Assembly (NCBI GenBank): GCA_964431205.1
Contig: CAYSIX010000204.1
Span: 1-7,463, forward strand
Length of the DNA: 7,463 bases
Source of the DNA: CAYSIX01 sp964431205
Lineage (GTDB): Bacteria; Planctomycetota; Phycisphaerae; Phycisphaerales; Phycisphaeraceae
Direction: 5' to 3'
The translations under genes and the position numbers were made by a program. A model generated the notes under the pieces. That model saw only the letters and a list, made by a program, of their open reading frames with translations. It ran no database searches and was not told the DNA's origin. This document shows positions 1 to 4,942 of this stretch, piece by piece. Each line of letters opens with the position of its first letter. Within the stretch, counting starts at the first letter, position 1.

Positions 1-2
1 TC

Positions 3-1217
3 CCCGACCACTGTATCTTCACCGCCGACGACAAGTGCCACCGCAACGTCCAGATCCTGCGCGACTTCGTCGTCGAGCAGGGCCTGAAGTATTACTACGA
101 TCCCGACTTCCTCAACACCGCCGAGGGCTCGGGCTTTCCCAACCCCTACCGCGACCCGACCAAGACCCGCTACAAGGGCGTCTGCCACAAGGCCCTGCCC
201 GAGGAGGGCCACGTCCGCCCCGGCGAGATCCTGCTCGGCACCGACAGCCACACCTGCACCGCCGGCGCGTTCGGGCAGTTCGCCACCGGCGTGGGCAACA
301 CCGACGCCGCCTTCACCCTCGGCACCGGCAAGACCTGGCTCAAGGTCCCGCCGACCATGAAGTTCGTCTTCCACGGCCAGATCCCGCCCTACCTGACCGC
401 CAAGGACCTGATCCTCGCCGTCATCGGACAGATCAGCGTCAGCGGCGCGACCTACAAGACCATGTACTTCACCGGCGACGGCATCCGCAGCCTCACGCTC
501 GAGGACCGGATGACGCTGACGAACATGGCCATCGAGGCCGGCGGCAAGAACGGCGTCTGCGACGTCGACGAGAAGACCCTCAACTACGTCAACGCCCGCA
601 GCACCCGACCCGACTGGACCGTCTTCGAGGACGACCCCGACGCCGAGTACTGCTACGAGCACGAGTGGGACCTGAACACGCTCGAGCCGCTGGTCGCCAA
701 GCCGCACAGCCCCGACAACCGCGACCTGGCGCGCCACTGCGAGGACGTGAAGCTCGACCGCGCCTACGTCGGCTCGTGCACCGGCGGGAAGATCACCGAC
801 ATGATCTTCGTCGCCGCCCTGCTCGAGGGCCAGCAGGTCAAGATCCCCACGTTCGTCGTGCCCGGGTCGACGGAGGTGCATGCGGACATGCAGCGGCTGA
901 ACGTCAAGGGCGAGCCCCGCCGTGACGGCGAGAAGTCGATCGAGCAGGTGCTGCTGGACGCCGGATGTCAGCTCGCCGCGTCGAGCTGCGCCGCCTGCCT
1001 CGGCGGGCCGCAGGACACGTTCGGCCGGCTCAACGAGCCGATCAACTGCATCAGCACGACCAACCGCAACTTCCCCGGGCGGATGGGCCACAAGGAGGCG
1101 GGGGTGTACCTGGCCTCGCCGCTGACCGTCGCCGCCAGCGCGTTGACCGGGCACGTGACCGACCCGCGCGAGTTCGTCAGCGAGCCGATCACCACCGGCG
1201 CCGCGGGCGTGGTGTGA
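3..1217 (+). CDS. leuC: 3-isopropylmalate dehydratase large subunit (LeuC/homoaconitase type), 5'-truncated by the window edge
   Basis: The reading frame is open from base 3 to the TGA at 1215-1217, giving 404 visible residues without a start. Numbering from the first visible codon, the protein has DSHTCT (Cys85), GSCTGG (Cys259) and CAAC (Cys329 and Cys332). In the aconitase family three such cysteines bind a 4Fe-4S cluster; Cys85, Cys259 and one of Cys329/Cys332 (most likely Cys329) fit. RNFPGRMGH at 355-363 matches the conserved substrate-binding Arg region, and the C-terminal LASP...AASALTG segment is typical of LeuC. Known family role: with a small subunit (LeuD) it isomerises 2-isopropylmalate to 3-isopropylmalate in leucine biosynthesis. 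By comparison with the family, roughly 60 N-terminal residues are missing. Two segments, about residues 33-60 and 190-245, look longer than in the compact archaeal-type enzymes. The second cluster motif reads GSCTGG where many relatives have GSCTN. No small-subunit gene follows. Homoaconitase or a related hydro-lyase specificity cannot be excluded. Confidence 0.9.
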   Translation, partial: PDHCIFTADDKCHRNVQILRDFVVEQGLKYYYDPDFLNTAEGSGFPNPYRDPTKTRYKGVCHKALPEEGHVRPGEILLGTDSHTCTAGAFGQFATGVGNTDAAFTLGTGKTWLKVPPTMKFVFHGQIPPYLTAKDLILAVIGQISVSGATYKTMYFTGDGIRSLTLEDRMTLTNMAIEAGGKNGVCDVDEKTLNYVNARSTRPDWTVFEDDPDAEYCYEHEWDLNTLEPLVAKPHSPDNRDLARHCEDVKLDRAYVGSCTGGKITDMIFVAALLEGQQVKIPTFVVPGSTEVHADMQRLNVKGEPRRDGEKSIEQVLLDAGCQLAASSCAACLGGPQDTFGRLNEPINCISTTNRNFPGRMGHKEAGVYLASPLTVAASALTGHVTDPREFVSEPITTGAAGVV

Positions 1218-1244
1218 GGCGAAGCAGACAGACGTGTATCGTTT

Positions 1245-1263
1245 CGTCGCTGCGACGGGTTTT
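1245..1263 (+). terminator. possible weak intrinsic terminator after leuC
   Basis: A short stem (CGTCG, loop CTG, CGACG; 1245-1257) begins 27 bases after the leuC stop codon and is followed by GG and four T residues (1260-1263). The shape is that of a Rho-independent terminator, but the stem is only five or six pairs and the T tract is short. It could equally be one of the palindromes scattered through this spacer. Confidence 0.25.
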
Positions 1264-1303
1264 CAGCGATCGATGCGGGGGGCTGGAGGTCGTTCGGTCG
1301 GGC

Positions 1304-1315
1304 TGCTCTCGAGAG
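1304..1315. repeat. 12-base perfect palindrome
   Basis: GCTCTCGAGAGC is fully self-complementary with no spacer. It lies 268 bases before the amidase start codon. It could be a protein-binding dyad or chance; nothing in the sequence decides. Confidence 0.35.
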
Positions 1316-1387
1316 CCGCATTGAACTGATGGGGCCATTTGGGGGCGCGTCGGTCCGGTACGGTCGCCGGCAGCACCCGCTCGAGTC

Positions 1388-1400
1388 CAGAATCATTCTG
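1388..1400. repeat. 13-base perfect palindrome with one central base
   Basis: CAGAAT and ATTCTG flank a single C. It is the most AT-rich of the dyads in this spacer. Its role is unknown. Confidence 0.35.
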
Positions 1401-1467
1401 ACTGAATTGATCGGGCCTTTGTCGTTGGGACGGGCTCGCGTGCACCAACGTGCCCGGAACGCTGAGT

Positions 1468-1484
1468 ATCGTGTCTGACACGAT
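1468..1484. promoter_or_regulatory. 17-base perfect palindrome, candidate operator
   Basis: ATCGTGTC and GACACGAT flank a single central T, giving eight perfect pairs. This is the size and symmetry expected for a site bound by a dimeric helix-turn-helix repressor. It ends 99 bases before the amidase start codon, so it could control that gene. No regulator gene is in the window, and no specific family can be named from the site alone. Confidence 0.4.
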
Positions 1485-1495
1485 CGTAGCCGGCC

Positions 1496-1508
1496 CGGTT
1501 CCGAACCG
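1496..1508. repeat. 13-base perfect palindrome, second candidate binding site
   Basis: CGGTTC and GAACCG flank a single C. It starts 11 bases after the end of the 17-base palindrome, with the two centres 26 bases apart. The sequences of the two dyads differ, so if they are operators they probably bind different proteins. Confidence 0.35.
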
Positions 1509-1583
1509 CGCCGCCGCTTGCCACCGCGCGGGGGCGGCGGTACCTTGCTCGCGATTTGATAACGCCACGCGAAGGAAATCCCC

Positions 1584-2609
1584 ATGAGCCGTAACGCCAC
1601 CTTCCTGCTCGGATTCGTGTCTCTGCTCGCGGTCGTGCTGGTCGGCTGTCAGACCACGCCGACCCCGGGCACGAAGGTCAAGCGCCACGGCGACGAGATC
1701 ATGGTCGCCGGCCAGCTCTTCCGCATCGGCACTCCCGTCGTGCTCTGGACCGACCCGGACGGGTACGACGCCTACCGCGTCGAAAAACGCTTCGCCGACT
1801 TCGAGCAGTCGCACTGGGACGCGATCAAGGACGAGATCGGCTCGCCCAACCGGTACGGCATGCGCATCAGTCGGTTCAACAACGGCATGCCGGACTTCAC
1901 GCCCGAACAGATCGAGCAGGTCCGCGGCGGGTGGACGCTCGAGCAGCTCCGCGACGTCGTCGATCAGTTCGTCGTCCACTACGACGTCTGCGGCACCTCC
2001 CGCCAGTGCTTCAAGGTCCTGCACGACATGCGATGCCTCAGCGTCCACTTCATGCTCGACCTCGACGGCACGATCTACCAGACCCTCGACCTCAAGGAAC
2101 GCGCCTGGCACGCCGGCACCGCCAACTCCCGCTCGGTCGGCATCGAGATCGCCAACATGGGCGCCTACGGCGAGAACGAAAGCAAGCCCTGGGACGACTG
2201 GTACGGCCTGAACGACAAGGGCGAGACGATCATCACCATCCCCGACCGCCTCGGCGACGGCGGGATCCGCACGCCCCACTTCGTCGGCAAGCCCGTCCGG
2301 CGCGACCCGGTCTACGGCGAGATCCAGGGCCGCATGCTCGAACAGTACGACCTGACCCCGCAGCAGTACGACGCGCTGATCAAGCTCACCGCCGCCCTGC
2401 ACCGCATCTTCCCCAAGATCGAGTTGCGCTACCCCACCGACGTCAACGGCGAGTTGATCACCCACGAGCTGACGCCCGAGCAGTTCGCCGAGTTCCGGGG
2501 CGTCATCGGCCACTACCACATCACCGATCGCAAGGTCGATCCCGGCCCGGCGTTCCAGTGGGACACCGTCATCGACGGCGCCAGACGCGAGCTGAGCCCG
2601 TTGCGGTGA
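1584..2609 (+). CDS. lipoprotein N-acetylmuramoyl-L-alanine amidase (Amidase_2 / AmpD-like fold)
   Basis: This 341-residue protein has a type II signal peptide: a short basic start, a hydrophobic stretch at residues 7-20 and the lipobox LVGC at 19-22, predicting lipidation on Cys22. The amidase domain follows. VVHYDV gives the first zinc histidine (His132); WHAG at 175-178 and SVGIEIAN at 184-191 are hallmark Amidase_2 motifs. GHYHITDRKVDPGPAFQW at 309-326 supplies the second histidine (His310), the catalytic-type Lys317 and the third zinc ligand Asp319, matching the GH...KxDPGP pattern of AmpD. The known reaction is zinc-dependent cleavage of the bond between N-acetylmuramic acid and the stem-peptide L-alanine. 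The likely site is a periplasmic membrane face, in wall recycling or remodelling. About 118 residues separate the GIEIAN motif from the last zinc motif, longer than in AmpD, so there is an insertion. GAAGGA at 1571-1576 lies seven bases before the ATG and supports this start. Exact substrate is inferred. Confidence 0.9.
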   Translation: MSRNATFLLGFVSLLAVVLVGCQTTPTPGTKVKRHGDEIMVAGQLFRIGTPVVLWTDPDGYDAYRVEKRFADFEQSHWDAIKDEIGSPNRYGMRISRFNNGMPDFTPEQIEQVRGGWTLEQLRDVVDQFVVHYDVCGTSRQCFKVLHDMRCLSVHFMLDLDGTIYQTLDLKERAWHAGTANSRSVGIEIANMGAYGENESKPWDDWYGLNDKGETIITIPDRLGDGGIRTPHFVGKPVRRDPVYGEIQGRMLEQYDLTPQQYDALIKLTAALHRIFPKIELRYPTDVNGELITHELTPEQFAEFRGVIGHYHITDRKVDPGPAFQWDTVIDGARRELSPLR

Positions 2610-2627
2610 CGCGGCGCCTGACTCGTT

Positions 2628-2669
2628 TCGGTTTCGACCGGATAACGGGATCTGCAGGATCGACCGGAT
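2628..2669 (+). repeat. left arm of a GGAT-periodic inverted repeat
   Basis: GGAT occurs at 2640, 2648, 2657 and 2666, spacings of 8, 9 and 9 bases. The arm begins 18 bases after the amidase stop codon. It is complementary to bases 2824-2865 at 36 of 42 positions without gaps. The longest perfect block is 16 bases, 2654-2669 against 2824-2839. Short-period GGAT/CAGGAT repeats of this appearance recur in intergenic DNA of various bacteria (recollection of a pattern, not a database result). Confidence 0.85.
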
Positions 2670-2689
2670 TGAAAGGCCGGTTTGAGATG

Positions 2690-2764
2690 GCGTCCGTTCG
2701 GCTTCCGAGCGTGTTGCATGGTTCCGCGTCATGAAAGCGCAGACCACAGCCGAACACTGGACGC
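2690..2764. repeat. inner stem-loop inside the inverted repeat
   Basis: Bases 2690-2703 can pair with 2748-2764 in fourteen pairs interrupted only by a three-base bulge (GCGTCC plus GTTCGGCT against AGCCGAAC, ACT, GGACGC). An alternative pairing uses GATGGCGTC at 2686-2694 and GACGCCATC at 2770-2778. The centre of this stem, near 2727, is offset from the centre of the outer arms (2746.5), so it is a second structure and not just a continuation. Confidence 0.6.
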
Positions 2765-2823
2765 AGATAGACGCCATCACATCGAAGATTCATCCAAGGA
2801 AGAGGTCCGGGTCTGCTGTCTTG

Positions 2824-2865
2824 ATCCGGTCGATCCTGCCGATCCTGTGATCCTGTCAAAATCGA
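2824..2865 (-). repeat. right arm of the GGAT-periodic inverted repeat
   Basis: On the minus strand this copy has GGAT units at the mirrored spacing (ATCC at 2824, 2833, 2842 and 2850 on the plus strand). It lies 13 bases beyond the stop codon of the ClC gene, so each convergent gene ends a short distance before one arm. Transcribed from either side the whole region could fold as a long hairpin, which may help separate the two transcripts. A repetitive or MITE-like element is an alternative explanation. Confidence 0.85.
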
Positions 2866-2878
2866 GTGCGCGTGGGCG

Positions 2879-4774
2879 CTACTCGGTGCGCAGCTCGAGC
2901 AGGCGGCGGTTGTACACGGCGATCAGATCCTGGCGGCGGAGCATGGCGACCACGCGGTCCGGCTCCTGCTCGTCCACCACGGGCAGCTCTTCGAACCGGC
3001 CCTGGGCGAAGCGGCCGATCGCCGCGGACAGGTCCATCTTCAGCGTCAGAGGCTCGACGCCCGCGGTCGCCAGGTCGTGCGCCACGGCGAGCGGTCCGAG
3101 GTCCGAGTCGTAGAGGAACTGGCGCAGGTCGTTGAGGCTGAACAGGCCGTAGTACTTGCCCTCGTCGTCGAGCACGGGGAAGCTGGATTGCAGGCAACTG
3201 GTGATCAGGCGGCTGAGTTCGGCCAGCGGCATGGCGACAGGGACGGAGATGAACTTGCGGTGGGCGTCGGTCAGCGCCTGCTCGACGGTCAGGCCCTGGA
3301 GGATGTCGACGATGAAGTCGCCGCGGTGGGCGGGCGAGTCGAGCCGGGTGCCGACCTGCTCGCGGTAGAGCGTCCAGCCGCGGCTGCACAGGTAGGAGAT
3401 GGCGCAGACCCACATCGACGGCAGGAGCAGGGCGTAGCTGTTGGTCAGCTCGGAGACCATGATGAGGGTGCTGACGGGGGTGTTGGCGGCGGCGGCGAAG
3501 AAGCTGGCCATGCCGAGGATGGCGAAGACGACGACGTCGTTGGGCCGGACCAGATCGGGCGTGTACTGGGCGAAGAGCAGGCCGACGACCGCGCCCATGG
3601 CGCCGCCGATGACCATGCTGGGGCCGAACACCCCGCCGGAGCCGCCCGAGCCGATGGTCAGCGACGTGGTGAGGATCTTGCCCAGGCCGACGATGATCAG
3701 AATCGCGATCGACAGCTCGCCCCCGCCGGCGACGAGGATTTTCTGCAAGAACCCATAGCCGAAAGAGAGGACGCTGAGGACGTCGTGCTGGGCGTCGTGG
3801 CCGAACCCGGCGACGGCGTAGTACAGGGCCACGCCGACGGCGCCGGTCAGCAGGGCGCCCAGCGCGGGCTTGAGCCAGTTGGGCAGGGGCAGGCGACGGA
3901 AGGCGGCCTGCATGCCGTAGAACCCGCGGACGTAGACCAGCGACAGGCCGGTCATCGCCAGCGCCAGCACCGTCAGCGGCAGGAGCATCATCAGCGGCCG
4001 CGTGTGCTGCAGGTCGGTGGCGACCTGGAACAGCGGCGCGAAGCCGCTGAGCCCGAACGCGACGGAGAAAACCGAATAGGAGACGGTGGTGGCGATGAAC
4101 GCCGGGATCAGGGCCTCGGCCTCGAAGTCGGGGTCGCGGTAGAGGACCTCGATGGCGAAGATGGCGCCGGCGAGCGGAGCATGGAAGATCGCGCCGATGC
4201 CGGCGCCCAGGCCGGCGGCGAGCAGGACGCGTCGCTCGCTGTCCGAGAGACGCAGGCGCGTGGCCAGGTACGATCCGAACCCGGCACCGATCTGGGCGAT
4301 CGGGCCCTCGCGGCCGCCGCTGCCGCCGGTGCCCAGGGTGACGGCCGAGGCGATCAGCTTCACGATCGGCACACGCAGCGGGATGACGCCCCGTTCATGG
4401 TGATAGGCGCGGATCGCCGCGTCCGTGCCGTGGCCCTCGGCCGACGGCGCCCACCGATACACGATGATCCCGCTGATCAGCCCGCCCACCGTCGGCACGA
4501 TCAGCAGCATCCATGGCCGAAAGGGGATCGACCCTTCCTCGTGGTCGGGCCCGAAGCCGATCAGCGGCGTTTCGTTGGCCGGCCCGCCCTGAAAGTAGCC
4601 GGCGAACATCTCCAGGCTGTACGCGACCACCAGGTGGCTGAGGATGTGGAACACGATCGCGCCCAGCCCCGCCACCACGCCCACCAGCCCGGCGAGCAAC
4701 AGCCCCCGGCCCAGGCTGCGAAGCCCGTCGGCACGCGGAACGGCGAACAGTTGCAGCAGCGCTTGCAGTCTCAT
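2879..4774 (-). CDS. ClC-family chloride channel/transporter with two CBS domains
   Basis: This 631-residue polytopic membrane protein carries the ClC signatures. GSGGREGP at 151-158 includes the gating glutamate Glu156. GGVFGP at 380-385 is the GxFxP anion-binding motif. GHGTDA at 114-119 stands where classical members have GSGIP, so His115 sits at the central serine position. Tyr470 in WTLYRE aligns with the filter tyrosine of E. coli ClcA (Tyr445). The internal proton glutamate of exchangers (ClcA Glu203) appears to be Val210 in the sequence AIEV, as in ClC channels. After about residue 490 come two CBS domains, near 495-557 and 562-625, which in this family can bind nucleotides and regulate gating. 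ATG 4774-4772 is the first start after an in-frame stop at 4792-4790; no strong ribosome-binding site precedes it. The gene converges on the amidase gene and diverges from the AsmA-like gene. The family is secure; channel versus exchanger is inferred. Confidence 0.93.
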   Translation of the reverse strand: MRLQALLQLFAVPRADGLRSLGRGLLLAGLVGVVAGLGAIVFHILSHLVVAYSLEMFAGYFQGGPANETPLIGFGPDHEEGSIPFRPWMLLIVPTVGGLISGIIVYRWAPSAEGHGTDAAIRAYHHERGVIPLRVPIVKLIASAVTLGTGGSGGREGPIAQIGAGFGSYLATRLRLSDSERRVLLAAGLGAGIGAIFHAPLAGAIFAIEVLYRDPDFEAEALIPAFIATTVSYSVFSVAFGLSGFAPLFQVATDLQHTRPLMMLLPLTVLALAMTGLSLVYVRGFYGMQAAFRRLPLPNWLKPALGALLTGAVGVALYYAVAGFGHDAQHDVLSVLSFGYGFLQKILVAGGGELSIAILIIVGLGKILTTSLTIGSGGSGGVFGPSMVIGGAMGAVVGLLFAQYTPDLVRPNDVVVFAILGMASFFAAAANTPVSTLIMVSELTNSYALLLPSMWVCAISYLCSRGWTLYREQVGTRLDSPAHRGDFIVDILQGLTVEQALTDAHRKFISVPVAMPLAELSRLITSCLQSSFPVLDDEGKYYGLFSLNDLRQFLYDSDLGPLAVAHDLATAGVEPLTLKMDLSAAIGRFAQGRFEELPVVDEQEPDRVVAMLRRQDLIAVYNRRLLELRTE

Positions 4775-4942
4775 GACTCGGCCCGGGACTCACGCGTCGC
4801 GGTGGCCGCCCAGTTTACGGGTGCCGGTCCCGGGGTGCAGCCCGCCAACGCGACTATGATCCATTACGCGGGTCTTACGGAACCCGCCCGCCTTCACGCT
4901 CGTCTGATGATCAGGGAAGCCCCACCGATTGAGAAGCCCGCC
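4775..4942. promoter_or_regulatory. divergent promoter region between the ClC and AsmA-like genes
   Basis: These 168 bases separate two divergently transcribed genes and must hold both promoters if neither gene is read through. On the plus strand TATGAT at 4855-4860 resembles a -10 element, 82 bases before the AsmA-like start, but no good -35 is found at the usual distance. A six-pair hairpin (GCGGGT 4868-4873, ACCCGC 4882-4887, eight-base loop) lies just downstream and would be in the leader. I could not pick a minus-strand promoter. Confidence 0.35.

Larger units (their letters stand above)
1218..1583. other. gene-free region with several perfect palindromes
   Basis: These 366 bases lie between the LeuC stop and the amidase start. 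I see no credible coding frame: the long antisense frames crossing it are shadows of the neighbouring genes. It contains five short perfect dyads, at 1245-1257, 1304-1315, 1388-1400, 1468-1484 and 1496-1508. I could not identify a convincing -35/-10 pair for the amidase gene. The length suggests the amidase has its own promoter rather than being co-transcribed with leuC. Confidence 0.6.

Noticed and set aside
35..925. Plus-strand open frame of 296 codons
   Set aside because: It is an Arg/Pro-rich out-of-frame reading of the LeuC gene, whose own frame shows all cluster cysteine motifs.
1263..2780. Long minus-strand open frame of 505 codons antisense to the amidase gene
   Set aside because: It is antisense to a gene with a lipobox, ribosome-binding site and complete amidase motifs. 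Its Val/Asp/Ala/Leu-rich composition is that expected of the complementary frame of GC-rich coding DNA.
2628..2865. Possible CRISPR array
   Set aside because: The repeated unit is only 8-9 bases, arranged as two inverted clusters, with no regular spacers and no cas genes nearby.
2682..3113. Small plus-strand frame containing DPVDPADPV
   Set aside because: The peptide is just the translated GGAT/ATCC repeat followed by antisense of the ClC gene. A similar peptide appears on the other strand of the same repeat, which fits a nucleotide repeat and not a protein.
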